From Methylophilaceae bacterium (GTDB lineage Bacteria > Pseudomonadota > Gammaproteobacteria > Burkholderiales > Methylophilaceae): a stretch of DNA of 64,000 nucleotides. Under the pieces are notes generated by a model. That model did no database searches. It was not told where the DNA came from and saw only the letters and a list, made by a program, of their open reading frames with translations. The position numbers and the translations under genes were made by a program. Below are positions 18,129-27,549 of this stretch, piece by piece. The DNA is taken from positions 1,612,001 to 1,676,000 of the forward strand of contig JABFRO010000001.1 in the NCBI GenBank assembly GCA_013141125.1, written 5' to 3'. How positions within the stretch are numbered: position 1 is the first letter of the stretch; each line of letters begins with the position of its first letter.

Positions 18129-18551
18129 CTATTTTTTCACCCATGCCCCACCATCCTGATACCACCAGCCGTTTTGCGCTTTTTGCACCCACCGTTGGGC
18201 GAAGGTGCTGCGTACTTCATCCTGCCATTCGGGATGGCCGTTGGCTGAAGCGATTTCTTTATAGAGCGCATTTCTGTCGCCATTTTCTGCCGCTATAAGC
18301 GAATTAACGCTTTGACGCTGGGCGAGTGGCACGGCGTTAGCATCATGCATGGCAATCAGGCCGTCTTTGGTCAAGCCAATGGCACCGCTGGCGTAATGAG
18401 CGGCTAGCTGACCATGTCTGGTTTGCATGCTGTTTTTGAGTGAAGAAATAGCGGGGGTATTGACTTCAAGATCAGCCGCTGCGGATGCGAATGGGGCAGC
18501 CAGTGCGGTTGCCAGCAGTATTAGCAAAATCGAAAATAGTTTTTTCATCAT
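18129..18551 (-). CDS. ydbL: YdbL-family periplasmic protein (DUF1318)
   Basis: 140 residues with a signal peptide (MMKKLFSILLILLATALAAP). The conserved C-terminal half includes DGLIAMHDANAVPLAQRQSV, the DUF1318 region, and ends in a tryptophan-rich GWWYQDGGAWVKK. It is third in the ydbH-ynbE-ydbL operon, 24 bp after ynbE. In E. coli this operon supports YdbH-dependent phospholipid transport to the outer membrane; YdbL is proposed to modulate the YdbH-YnbE bridge. Confidence 0.88.
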   Translation of the reverse strand: MMKKLFSILLILLATALAAPFASAAADLEVNTPAISSLKNSMQTRHGQLAAHYASGAIGLTKDGLIAMHDANAVPLAQRQSVNSLIAAENGDRNALYKEIASANGHPEWQDEVRSTFAQRWVQKAQNGWWYQDGGAWVKK

Positions 18552-18575
18552 ATTGTCCTCTATGTGTTATACGGC

Positions 18576-18770
18576 TTATTTGGTGGCGGGCTTTTCTTCT
18601 ATAAGCTTGGCATCGGGCGTGGCTTTGTCCTTGAGCTGCCAAACCTCATCTATGATTTTATCGGCGGCTTTTTCGGCGGCGGCGGCAGGAAAATAAATAT
18701 TAATCGTGACGCAAGCGCTCAAAATCAATATGGCGGGGAATACTGCTATCCAGGTTTTCATCTTTTCCAT
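18576..18770 (-). CDS. ynbE: YnbE-family outer-membrane lipoprotein
   Basis: 64 residues with a lipoprotein signal (AILILSAC lipobox, Cys near residue 20) followed by the family hallmark VTINIYFPAAAAEKAADKII. YnbE is reported to complete the YdbH bridge at the outer membrane by strand augmentation. It lies 9 bp after ydbH and is translated with it. Small but convincing because of the motif and gene order. Confidence 0.9.
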   Translation of the reverse strand: MEKMKTWIAVFPAILILSACVTINIYFPAAAAEKAADKIIDEVWQLKDKATPDAKLIEEKPATK

Positions 18771-18779
18771 CCTCTAAAC

Positions 18780-20630
18780 TTATTTAATTACCGGCTTGGC
18801 GTTGCTATCGGTAATGCGCTCTATACGCGTCAGCAATTCCGCCCAGCCCACGTTTCGATTGTAACCCAGGACGGTAATTGCAGGCACGCCACTACCTTTA
18901 ACGATGACATACCCCTGCGGCGTTGACTCAATGCCATCCATTGCGCAAATATCGTTACGCAATTGGCAGCTCAAGCCCAATTTGGCGTAATTGAATTGCT
19001 TGAAAAACCTTAAAAAACTGCGTTGTACGGCTGCTGCCGCCCCTGCTCCACCCAGTGATGAGATATTTTCTACCGCACGTTGCGAGATTTTTTTGGGATA
19101 ACTGCCATCGCTACTTTTAAAAACCGCATCAAACCGGGTCGGCTTCCAATTCACCAGTTGCAGATTATTCACATCACCGTCCAGCTTGCCTTCGATGGCA
19201 CCAAAAGAGAAGGTACGCGTCAAATCCCCCAGATCCAGATGACGCATTTGCATATTGGCACTTAAGCGCGGTGCCAGCCCCAGCGGCGTTTGCATGGCGA
19301 GTTTGCTGATCGTGATGTCGCCATTAAACACCTGGAATTGCACATCACCATCCGTGCTTAACTGCCCGGCGCTATAAGTCACCAAGGGGATGCTGGCCGC
19401 CACTTTGCCCTCCATACGCGGCCAGGCCAGTGCCTGCGAAAAATCGCTCATGGCAATCGGCGATAAATTAGCACGCAGATGCCAATGCCATTGCTGATCT
19501 ATCCAGGCGGCTGATACTTCGGACAAATCCAGCGCGCCATCCAGAATTGGCAATTTCAGGCTCAGTGCGGTCAAGGCATAACGGTTCAACTCGGCACTTA
19601 AATTGGCCGCACCCAAAGGCAAGCGCAACAAATGCCCGCCCTGATAACTGGCTTTAATCGTTCTGCTTTCATCATAAGCCCACGGAATACTGGCATTGAT
19701 TTTGTAGAGCGCAAAACGACCATTTTTATCTTCCACATCCGCACCTTGCAAATCCAGCTCAAAAGCACTGGGCTTGCCATTGTGCAGCGTTGCTTTGAAA
19801 TTGGCACGGCCTGCCATTTCCAAATTATTTAGCATGGTTTTATCCAGCAATGGCTTAAGCAAGAGCGGATAAAGGGGTGCAAGCTGCAAATTATCGGCAT
19901 TGATATTCAGCGTCTGTAGCGTGTTATCGCTTAAGCTTACACGCGCATTGCCCTGGATTGCACCCACGTCTTTGAGCTGGAGTTCGGCATTGTCTAGCGT
20001 GAGCGATGGTTGTGCACTCAGCACATCCAACTGCCCATTGGCCTTGAATTGATGACCGCCGGTGGCAAAATAAAAAGGTTGCCAGAACACTTCGCCTGCT
20101 TGCCAATCCAGCAAGCTCTGCCAATGCCAGATTCGAGATTGCTGAAAGGCATTCAAACTTAGCTTGGCCGCCACTTTTTCGCCTGCGTGCAAACCTTCTG
20201 CATCGCTAAAATTAACATCCAACAAACTCAATTCAGCAGAAATTTGCGGCTGGCCGTTCAGATTTTTTGTCGTAAAACTCAATGAAAACGGCGCTTTGAT
20301 GCGCTCGGCATTAAGCAAGCCACGCTCACAACGCCAGTTCCCGACTTGGGGATTGGTGATAGCCGCACAAGATAGCTGAAGCGCCATGCGCGAGTTTTCT
20401 TTTGCCGCTGTTTTATCATGCCAAACCAGCTGTGTCTGAAAATTGAGTTGCGGATGGGATGGCTGCGCTGGCAGCGCGAAATCGAGAGCCAGCTTATTCG
20501 CCGTGAAGCCCGGACTGTTGATCGCGCCGACCTGCACATGGATAGCACTTACCGCATTAGCCGCCGAACTAAAGGCCAGCAAAAAAAACAGCAGTAAAAA
20601 TAGCGGCGACCTGTGCGGACAAAAGCGCAT
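18780..20630 (-). CDS. ydbH: YdbH, AsmA-like intermembrane lipid transport protein
   Basis: 616 residues with an N-terminal membrane anchor (SPLFLLLFFLLAFSSAANAV) and a long beta-rich body with repeated AsmA-like patterns (GDVQFQVFNGDITISKLAMQ, NMQMRHLDLGDLTRTF). The C-terminal region GAAAAVQRSFLRFFKQFNYAKLG is the conserved dicarboxylate-transport (DctA-YdbH) domain. With TamB and YhdP, YdbH forms periplasm-spanning channels for phospholipids in E. coli. Shorter than the E. coli protein (about 880), perhaps a shorter bridge. First gene of its operon and just downstream of cysM. Confidence 0.88.
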   Translation of the reverse strand: MRFCPHRSPLFLLLFFLLAFSSAANAVSAIHVQVGAINSPGFTANKLALDFALPAQPSHPQLNFQTQLVWHDKTAAKENSRMALQLSCAAITNPQVGNWRCERGLLNAERIKAPFSLSFTTKNLNGQPQISAELSLLDVNFSDAEGLHAGEKVAAKLSLNAFQQSRIWHWQSLLDWQAGEVFWQPFYFATGGHQFKANGQLDVLSAQPSLTLDNAELQLKDVGAIQGNARVSLSDNTLQTLNINADNLQLAPLYPLLLKPLLDKTMLNNLEMAGRANFKATLHNGKPSAFELDLQGADVEDKNGRFALYKINASIPWAYDESRTIKASYQGGHLLRLPLGAANLSAELNRYALTALSLKLPILDGALDLSEVSAAWIDQQWHWHLRANLSPIAMSDFSQALAWPRMEGKVAASIPLVTYSAGQLSTDGDVQFQVFNGDITISKLAMQTPLGLAPRLSANMQMRHLDLGDLTRTFSFGAIEGKLDGDVNNLQLVNWKPTRFDAVFKSSDGSYPKKISQRAVENISSLGGAGAAAAVQRSFLRFFKQFNYAKLGLSCQLRNDICAMDGIESTPQGYVIVKGSGVPAITVLGYNRNVGWAELLTRIERITDSNAKPVIK

Positions 20631-20636
20631 CAGCCG

Positions 20637-21524
20637 TTAACCGGGAAACACACCTGTAGAAAGATAACGATCACCACGATCACAAATTATAGTCACAATC
20701 ACCGCATTCTCCACCTGCTTGGATAGCTGCAAAGCCGCATACAAGGCACCGCCCGAGGAAATTCCGGCAAATATACCCTCCTCCGCCGCCAGTTTGCGCG
20801 TAGTTTTTTCCGCGTTGACCTGGCTCACATACATCAGGCTATCCACAAACTTTTTATCATAGATTTTGGGCAAATATTCTTCCGGCCATTTGCGTATACC
20901 GGGGATTTGCGCGCCCTCTTCCGGCTGCACACCGATGATTTGTATCTGCGGATTCTGCTCTTTCAGGTAACGCGAAGTGCCCATAATCGTGCCCGTGGTA
21001 CCCATGCTGGAAACAAAATGCGTCACCTTACCCGCAGTATCGCGCCAGATTTCCGGCCCGGTACCTTCATAATGCGCCAGCGGATTATCAGGATTACCAA
21101 ACTGATCCAGCACAATGCCCTCACCCTCCGCCTGCAACTTCATCGCCACATCACGCGCCAGCTCCATGCTGCCATCCTTGGGTGTCAACACCAGCTCCGC
21201 ACCAAACGCCTTCATGCTCTGGCGGCGCTCCACACTCTGATTTTCCGGCATTACCAGCACCATTTTATAACCGCGCATCGCCGCCGCCATTGCCAGCGCA
21301 ATGCCGGTATTGCCCGAAGTTGCCTCAATCAGCGTATCCCCCGGCTTGATGTCACCACGCGCTTCCGCATGCTTAATCATGGACAACGCCGGCCTATCCT
21401 TCACCGAACCCGCCGGATTATTCCCTTCCAGCTTAGCCAAAATAATATTGCTGGTTTTACCCGGCAAACGCTGCAAGCGAACCAAAGGCGTATTGCCTAC
21501 AAAATCTTCTAATGTTTTATACAT
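20637..21524 (-). CDS. cysM: Cysteine synthase B (O-acetylserine sulfhydrylase)
   Basis: PLP enzyme that makes cysteine from O-acetylserine and sulfide or thiosulfate. At 295 residues it has the PLP lysine K42 in NPAGSVKDRPALSMI and the substrate loop TSGNTG at 69-74. The sequence GTTGTIMGTSRYLKEQNP and a short C-terminus favour CysM over CysK. It ends 7 bp before ydbH on the same strand, so read-through is possible. Confidence 0.95.
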   Translation of the reverse strand: MYKTLEDFVGNTPLVRLQRLPGKTSNIILAKLEGNNPAGSVKDRPALSMIKHAEARGDIKPGDTLIEATSGNTGIALAMAAAMRGYKMVLVMPENQSVERRQSMKAFGAELVLTPKDGSMELARDVAMKLQAEGEGIVLDQFGNPDNPLAHYEGTGPEIWRDTAGKVTHFVSSMGTTGTIMGTSRYLKEQNPQIQIIGVQPEEGAQIPGIRKWPEEYLPKIYDKKFVDSLMYVSQVNAEKTTRKLAAEEGIFAGISSGGALYAALQLSKQVENAVIVTIICDRGDRYLSTGVFPG

Positions 21525-21843
21525 GCTAACTCGCGTTATTCAAGCATCCAGCCACGGTTAATCAACACATCGGCGTTGAATTGCTTGGCGTGAACTGGAA
21601 ATTTGTTTTAATGAATGTAACGGTCAGCACTTTGGCACAAACTGGAGGCGGGTTCAAGGCCATAAGACTTTGGTCTATAACCTATACAGAATTTGCAAAG
21701 GGGAAAATGTGCAATAGCTTGCGTTATTGTTCGGCGTATTGGCTCAAATTTGTTTTCTAAAATGACGGCACAATTTATCTTGCTATTTGCAACAACCATA
21801 AATCCATATAAAATTATGCGTAATACGCAAATTTAGGATCGTC
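21525..21843. other. Intergenic region between divergent cysM and argA
   Basis: About 320 bp carrying presumably both promoters. I see no gene, terminator or known riboswitch. If the XRE domain of the ArgA fusion binds DNA, its operator could be here; a short symmetric ATGCGTAATACGCA lies at 21816-21829, about 15 bp upstream of the argA start. Confidence 0.4.
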
Positions 21844-23424
21844 ATGTCACTCGGATTCGCCATACGCAAGCGGCGCAAACAGCTTAACCTCACCCTGCAA
21901 ACGCTGGCTAAACGCGTAGAGACTGATAGCGGCAATTTATCGCGCATTGAGCGTGGTGCGCAGGGTATTTCTGAAGCCATGTTGCGGCGCATTTGCGCGG
22001 CGCTGGATTGCACGCCGGCCGCTTTGTATGCACAGGTGGAGCCACAATCTACGCAGAACCCAGTCACCTCGAATGCAAATCCAATTCAGCCGCAGGAATT
22101 TGTGCGCTGGTTTCGTTCTGCCACGCCGTATATCCATGCGTTTGGCGGACGCACTTTTGTGATCGCGTTTGGCGGTGAGGTGGTGGATGACGGCCAGTTT
22201 GTCGCGCTTTCGCATGATCTCAACCTACTGGCTAGTCTGGAAGTGCGGCTGGTGATTGTGCATGGCTCGCGCCCGCAGATTGAATCCCGATTGAAGCGTG
22301 CAAAATTGCAAAACACACTGGTGAACGGTTTGCGCGTCACCAATGACGAGGCCATGGCTTATGTGATAGAGGCCAATGGCTCGGTGCGTGTGGAGATTGA
22401 AGCCCGGCTTTCCATGGGGTTGATTAACTCGCCTATGGCGGGGGCGGATATACGCGTAGCCAGCGGTAATTTTGTCACCGCCAAGCCCTTGGGCGTAAGA
22501 AGCGGGGTGGATTTGCAGCATACCGGTGAAGTGCGCAAAGTGGATAGCACTGCCATTCAAAAGCGTCTGGATGATGGCGAGCTGGTGTTGCTCTCGCCGC
22601 TGGGTTATTCACCCACCGGTGAAGTATTCAATCTGACGCTGGAAGATGTGGCCGTCAACGCCGCCATTGCGCTGGATGCGGATAAGCTTATTTTTCTGAT
22701 GGATTCGGAAGGCGTACACAATATACGCGGCGAATTGCTGCGCAATATGACGGCAGACAAGGCCAGGAATTTATTGCGTAATGCACAGAAAAATGTGAAC
22801 GCTGAAAATGAAATGCAAAATATCACCGAGGACGAGCTGTATTATCTGCCAGCCGCCGTGCGCGCCTGCGAACACGGCGTGGCACGCACCCATCTTATCA
22901 GCCGCCATATTGACGGTGCCATTATCCAGGAGCTGTTCACCCATGACGGCATAGGCACCATGGTGACCGAAATCGGGCTGGAATCCATACGCCAGGCCGA
23001 TATTGACGATGTGGGCGCGGTATTGCAGCTGATCGAACCGCTAGAAGGCGAAGGCATTCTGGTGCGGCGTGGACGCGAACGGCTGGAGATGGAAATCCAT
23101 CATTTTTTCATCATGGAATACGATGGCCGCATCATAGGCTGCGCGGCGCTATATCCGTTTGAAGCAGAAAAAACCGCAGAGCTGGCCTGTGTGGCCATTC
23201 ATCCCGAGTATCGCGGCAATGGGCGCGGTGATCGGCTGTTTCACTATTGCGAAGAACAAAGCCAAGCCCAGGGCTTTAAATCCTTATTCGTGCTGACCAC
23301 ACACACCGCGCACTGGTTTATAGAGCGCGGATTTATTGAACAGGATGTGGCCTCGCTACCGGCGGAACGGCAAAAGCTTTATAACTTGCAACGGCGCTCC
23401 AAAGTATTTACAAAAAAAATTTAA
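21844..23424 (+). CDS. argA: N-acetylglutamate synthase with N-terminal XRE-type DNA-binding domain
   Basis: 526 residues in three parts. Residues 1-66 are an XRE/Cro-type helix-turn-helix (AIRKRRKQLNLTLQTLAKRV, then SGNLSRIERGAQGISEAMLR). Residues about 80-310 are the amino-acid-kinase-like domain of ArgA (RSATPYIHAFGGRTFVIAFG, LVIVHGSRPQIE). Residues about 375-520 are the GNAT acetyltransferase domain (CVAIHPEYRGNGRGDRLFHY). ArgA acetylates glutamate with acetyl-CoA, the first step of arginine synthesis. Ordinary ArgA starts just before the FVRWFRS stretch (here residue 82) and is about 440 residues; here the frame is open through both parts without a plausible internal ribosome site. The fusion suggests the enzyme could sense arginine and act on DNA; that is inference. 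Confidence 0.92.
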   Translation: MSLGFAIRKRRKQLNLTLQTLAKRVETDSGNLSRIERGAQGISEAMLRRICAALDCTPAALYAQVEPQSTQNPVTSNANPIQPQEFVRWFRSATPYIHAFGGRTFVIAFGGEVVDDGQFVALSHDLNLLASLEVRLVIVHGSRPQIESRLKRAKLQNTLVNGLRVTNDEAMAYVIEANGSVRVEIEARLSMGLINSPMAGADIRVASGNFVTAKPLGVRSGVDLQHTGEVRKVDSTAIQKRLDDGELVLLSPLGYSPTGEVFNLTLEDVAVNAAIALDADKLIFLMDSEGVHNIRGELLRNMTADKARNLLRNAQKNVNAENEMQNITEDELYYLPAAVRACEHGVARTHLISRHIDGAIIQELFTHDGIGTMVTEIGLESIRQADIDDVGAVLQLIEPLEGEGILVRRGRERLEMEIHHFFIMEYDGRIIGCAALYPFEAEKTAELACVAIHPEYRGNGRGDRLFHYCEEQSQAQGFKSLFVLTTHTAHWFIERGFIEQDVASLPAERQKLYNLQRRSKVFTKKI

Positions 23425-23570
23425 AACGCATTAATTTATCTGTTTAGCAAGCAGTAGCGGGAATGACAAAGAAATCAGCATTGCCGAATTAAATTCATGA
23501 AAATCCTGATGGTTAAATTCAACTACTTCCCCTAAGCTCTCGTCCCTTTATCTGTATTGTCAGGCTGCAC

Positions 23571-25778
23571 ATGTTCAAAACCCCCTTTATCTCTTTGGCG
23601 ATGCTGTCTTTGGCTACGCTATATACCGCTGGTACATCGCCCGATATTCTGGCTGCCGAACTAGCCGAGAATAACAATCAAGAATCTGTTAATGCTTTAT
23701 CACCCATCGTCGTCACCGCCACACGCTCGGCAACCAACAGCTTTGATGTGCCCGCAGCGATTGACTCCACCGATGCCGAGGCGATTTCCGCAGGACAGCT
23801 CAAATTCAATCTTTCCGAATCTGCTGCGCGTGTACCTGGTGTGGTGGTGAATAACCGCAATAATCCGGCGCAGGATTTGGCCATTCAGATTCGCGGCTTT
23901 GGCGCGCGTTCAGCGTTTGGGGTACGCGGGGTGCGGCTGTATGCCGATGGCATTCCACTGACCATGCCGGATGGTCAAGGCCAGACCGGCACCTTCAATC
24001 TGGATACCGCAGCACGTGTGGAATATCTGCGCGGCCCGTTTTCTGCGCTGTATGGCAACTCCTCCGGCGGAGTGGTGCAAATTTTCACGCGCGATGGCGC
24101 TGCCGAACCCACGCTGGATTTGGGTGTGACTTTCGGCGATTATGATACGCGCCGTGTGAACACCACCCTGAGCGGCACTGAAGATAATTTCAACTACATC
24201 ATCAATGCCGCCCATGAAGAATCCACGGGCTATCGTGAGCAATCCACTGGCAAACGTGAAACCCTGCATAGCAAACTGAAATTCAAGTTAAATGAGGAAG
24301 CTACATTAACCCTGGTGGGCACTTATCTGGATCAATCCAACAACCAGGATCCACAAGGCTTGATGATAGGTGAATTAAATGCCAACCGCCGCCAAGCCGC
24401 GCCCGCCGCCTTGCAGTTCAACACACGCGTGACCAAAAGACATGCGCAGATAGGCGCGGCACTGGATTATCAACTTAGCGCCGATGACGCATTACGCTTA
24501 ATGGTCTACGGCGGGCAGCGTGATAATGAACAATACTTATCCACCTCGGTTGCCGCACAAACCACAGCGCCCAATTTCGCCAAAAATGGCGGCGGTGTCT
24601 CGGTAATCGACCGCACCTTTGGCGGCATTGATTTACGCTGGACGCACCAAGGCCAGCTTATCAACCGCCCCTTTAACCTTACCGCCGGGCTGAATTACGA
24701 TCTGATGTCAGACCAGCGCAGCGGCTATGAAAACTTTATCGGCACTACGCTGGGAGTAAAAGGCAAGCTGCGTCGCGATGAAAGCAACGATGTGAATAAT
24801 TTCGACCAATTCATTCAGGCCTCCTGGGATCTGCATCCGCTTTGGTCTATCAGCGGCGGCGTGCGTCATAGCCTGGTCAGTTTCAATACCAAAGATCGTT
24901 ATATCGTCGGCATCAACAAAGATGACAGCGGTGCGGTGAGTTTCTCGCAGACCACACCTGTTGTCGGTGCGCTGTTCAAGCTTGCAAAAAACGTGCATCT
25001 GTTTGCCAATGCCGGTGAAAGCTTTGAAACGCCCACTTTTGTGGAAATGGGCTACAACCCGGACACCAGCAAATCCGGTCTGAATCTTGATTTGAAGCCC
25101 GCGCAAAGTCGCAATTATGAATTGGGTGCCAAAGCCTTTGCTGGCGACAACACCCTCGTCAATTTAACGCTGTTCAAAATTGATACCAATAATGAAATTG
25201 TCGTCGCCTCCTCGCAGAACGGGCGTACCACTTACCGCAATGTACCCAGCTCGGCGCGCAAGGGGTTGGAACTGAGTGTGGAAAGCCAATTGCCGGAAAA
25301 TGTGCGTTTATATCTGGCGTATACCTTGCTCGATGCCAAATTCACCACGCCATTTAGCACCTGCAAAACCGGCCTGCCGAATGGCACATGCACTTATGGC
25401 ACGGCTTCCAATTTTGAAACCATCGCCGCCGGCAGCAACATCCCCGGCACTTATAGACACACACTGTTTGGCGAAGTCTCCTGGAAACATGCAGCCAGCG
25501 GCTTCAGCACGGCGTTGGAAATGCGCCACAACAGCCGCACCAATGTCAGCTTTAACGCCAGGGACGGTTACGCGGATGATTACGTCGTGGTTAACTGGCG
25601 CGGCAGTTTCAATCAAAATATCCAGCAATGGAAATTAAGCGAATTTGTACGCATTGAAAATCTGTTCAATGAAAACTATGTAGGCTCAATCCGCGTCGCC
25701 GATAGCAATCAACGCTTTTATGAAGCGTCTCCCACGCGTAACTGGTTGATGGGAGTCAATGCCAGTTATAGATTCTAA
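23571..25778 (+). CDS. TonB-dependent outer-membrane receptor, PqqU/YncD-like
   Basis: 735-residue receptor with signal peptide, a TonB-box-like stretch (LSPIVVTATRS), a plug and a C-terminal barrel ending in aromatic F (NASYRF). The plug motif RGFGARSAFGVRGVRLYADG followed by IPLTMPDGQGQT and RGPFSALYGNSSGG closely recalls E. coli YncD, now known as PqqU, the PQQ uptake receptor. It is followed by a quinoprotein-dehydrogenase-associated SoxYZ-like gene, and methanotrophs depend on PQQ for methanol dehydrogenase. The substrate is therefore likely PQQ, but FecA-like iron chelates cannot be excluded from sequence alone. Confidence 0.8.
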   Translation: MFKTPFISLAMLSLATLYTAGTSPDILAAELAENNNQESVNALSPIVVTATRSATNSFDVPAAIDSTDAEAISAGQLKFNLSESAARVPGVVVNNRNNPAQDLAIQIRGFGARSAFGVRGVRLYADGIPLTMPDGQGQTGTFNLDTAARVEYLRGPFSALYGNSSGGVVQIFTRDGAAEPTLDLGVTFGDYDTRRVNTTLSGTEDNFNYIINAAHEESTGYREQSTGKRETLHSKLKFKLNEEATLTLVGTYLDQSNNQDPQGLMIGELNANRRQAAPAALQFNTRVTKRHAQIGAALDYQLSADDALRLMVYGGQRDNEQYLSTSVAAQTTAPNFAKNGGGVSVIDRTFGGIDLRWTHQGQLINRPFNLTAGLNYDLMSDQRSGYENFIGTTLGVKGKLRRDESNDVNNFDQFIQASWDLHPLWSISGGVRHSLVSFNTKDRYIVGINKDDSGAVSFSQTTPVVGALFKLAKNVHLFANAGESFETPTFVEMGYNPDTSKSGLNLDLKPAQSRNYELGAKAFAGDNTLVNLTLFKIDTNNEIVVASSQNGRTTYRNVPSSARKGLELSVESQLPENVRLYLAYTLLDAKFTTPFSTCKTGLPNGTCTYGTASNFETIAAGSNIPGTYRHTLFGEVSWKHAASGFSTALEMRHNSRTNVSFNARDGYADDYVVVNWRGSFNQNIQQWKLSEFVRIENLFNENYVGSIRVADSNQRFYEASPTRNWLMGVNASYRF

Positions 25779-25830
25779 GCAAATGACGCAGGCGCATAGC
25801 AAATATGGCTTAAAATATCCTTGTGTCTTC

Positions 25831-25863
25831 TGCCAGCCGCCATTTGAACTTGTGCGGCTGGCA
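25831..25863. terminator. Perfect 10-bp hairpin between receptor and SoxYZ-like gene
   Basis: TGCCAGCCGC / GCGGCTGGCA with a 13-nt loop. No T-run follows, so it may be a weak or Rho-assisted terminator or an mRNA-stabilising element in a two-gene transcript. Confidence 0.5.
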
Positions 25864-25895
25864 TTAATCAAAACTAAAACTTAGGGGTGAATACA

Positions 25896-26696
25896 ATGCT
25901 GAATAAATTATCCAAGCTAACCGTCATATCCGGCTTGCTGCTTGGCTTCTGTAGCTGCGCATGGGCAGAGGCTTCGGACACGATATGGCCGTCGATAAAA
26001 GAATCGTTTTTTCCCAAAAAAACCATAGAAGATGCCCCCTTTATCAAAATAACCGCGCCACGCCGTGCCGAAAGTGGCGCGCAAGTGCCGTTTGCTATCA
26101 GCATCGACCAAACCCAACACGAAGCCAATGCCATCAAAAAAGTGTATGTCATTGTTGATGCCAACCCGATACAACTGGCGGCTACTTATTATTTAACTGA
26201 CATGCTGGGCAAGTTCAATCTGGAAACGCGTATACGCATGGAAACCGATTCCTTTGTCCGCGTCATCGGTGAAACAGCGGATGGCAAACTGTATATGACC
26301 GCCACCAGCATACGCGCAGCGGGCGGCTGTGGCGGCACGGTGGATGGCACCGATGACAGCGCCATGCGCGCCGCTGCTGGCAAGATTAAAATGAATGTCA
26401 AATCACCCGTGGTTTTGGGTACTGCCACACCGGCGGTTTTCATGATTAAACATCCCATGCGTACCGGCTTGCAACGTGATCTGGTTTCTCAGGGTTTCAT
26501 GCCCGCTTTCTACATTCAAAAAGCGGCTTTTACCTATAACAACAAACCACTCTTCAACGTGGATTTTGGCGTGGGCACCAGCGAAAACCCTTATTTGCAT
26601 TTTGACTTCATCCCCGATGCTCCTGGAAAATTGGCCGTAAAAGCCGTGGATAATGAAGGCAAATCATTTGAACATCAGATTGATGTGAGTAATTGA
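25896..26696 (+). CDS. Quinoprotein dehydrogenase-associated SoxYZ-like carrier
   Basis: 266 residues: signal peptide (MLNKLSKLTVISGLLLGF to about residue 25), a SoxY-like half ending in the carrier motif GGCGG at 143-147 with the reactive C145, then a SoxZ-like half (NVKSPVVLGTATPAVFMIKH, PYLHFDFIPDAPGKLAVKA). In true Sox systems the Cys carries sulfur intermediates; this fused family instead sits next to PQQ-dependent alcohol dehydrogenases and its role is unproven. Here no dehydrogenase gene is adjacent, only the PqqU-like receptor upstream. Start placed at the ATG with AGGGG 9 nt upstream, not the overlapping GTG at 25887. Confidence 0.88.
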   Translation: MLNKLSKLTVISGLLLGFCSCAWAEASDTIWPSIKESFFPKKTIEDAPFIKITAPRRAESGAQVPFAISIDQTQHEANAIKKVYVIVDANPIQLAATYYLTDMLGKFNLETRIRMETDSFVRVIGETADGKLYMTATSIRAAGGCGGTVDGTDDSAMRAAAGKIKMNVKSPVVLGTATPAVFMIKHPMRTGLQRDLVSQGFMPAFYIQKAAFTYNNKPLFNVDFGVGTSENPYLHFDFIPDAPGKLAVKAVDNEGKSFEHQIDVSN

Positions 26697-26726
26697 TTAG
26701 CAGATTTAAAAGACTAACCATACACA

Positions 26727-26755
26727 ACAAAAAAGGCGCAATCTGCGCCTTTTTT
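26727..26755. terminator. Strong bidirectional intrinsic terminator
   Basis: AAAAAGGCGCA-ATC-TGCGCCTTTTTT: GC-rich stem with A and T runs on either side, between the convergent SoxYZ-like and cytochrome b561 genes. Confidence 0.93.
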
Positions 26756-26782
26756 GCTTATAAGAAGTGCCCTTATTGCACT

Positions 26783-27385
26783 TTAACGCAATGACATACG
26801 TTTCAAGGTCTCATCTTTATCAATAAATTTGTGTTTCAGTGCACCGGCCACATGCAATAAAACCACCACGAGCAAAACAATACCGGTGATTTCATGCACC
26901 TCCTCCAACAACTTATGCAAGGCCTCGTTTTCCAAACCTGCTACCAGCGGAATACCGAACCACAACACTCCATATTTACCATACAGCGAAGTCAAAAATC
27001 CTGCGACCGGCACGGCTACCATCAGCACATACAGCAAATGATGCGTAGCGTGAGATAGCTTTCTCTCAAACGCCGTCAGGCTGACAAGTAGCGCGGGCGG
27101 GCGATGTGTAATGCGCCATAACACACGCAATGCAATCAAGGCCAATAGCGTCACGCCTATGGATTTATGCAGATTAAAATAAAACATTCTTGGTGATTGC
27201 GCTTCAGACAACGGCCAGTTATAAACTCCCAAATCAAAAAGATCAAATAGCATGGCCTTTGGTGCATCCTTGGGTAAATCTGCCATAAACCAGCCCAGCC
27301 CGAACATGCCTAGAATGGCAAAGCCAATCAGCCAATGCAAAATAATCGCAGTTTTAGTGTATTTATTTTCTTGTGGTTTGGTCAT
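26783..27385 (-). CDS. Cytochrome b561
   Basis: 200-residue four-helix membrane cytochrome. Heme-ligand histidines are visible in the expected helices: IILHWLIGF (helix 1), NLHKSIGVTLLAL (helix 2), HATHHLLYVLMV (helix 3) and VVVLLHVAGALKHKF (helix 4). Such diheme proteins pass electrons between quinone and periplasmic partners or protect against superoxide (E. coli YodB/CybB type). Neighbouring the SoxYZ-like carrier, it might join a periplasmic redox path, but it is convergent rather than co-transcribed. Confidence 0.9.
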   Translation of the reverse strand: MTKPQENKYTKTAIILHWLIGFAILGMFGLGWFMADLPKDAPKAMLFDLFDLGVYNWPLSEAQSPRMFYFNLHKSIGVTLLALIALRVLWRITHRPPALLVSLTAFERKLSHATHHLLYVLMVAVPVAGFLTSLYGKYGVLWFGIPLVAGLENEALHKLLEEVHEITGIVLLVVVLLHVAGALKHKFIDKDETLKRMSLR

Positions 27386-27549
27386 TGCCGATTCCTGTTA
27401 AAGTTAATGGTCAAAAAACATAAGCGCTAATTCTTACAGCTAATTATAGTCGTATAGCCCACTACAAATCACATAAAGCCAAAACTGTTCTGCGATTCAT
27501 CTTGGTGTATTCCATCGGATACCTTGCTTTGTTTTACATATTTCAGCAA

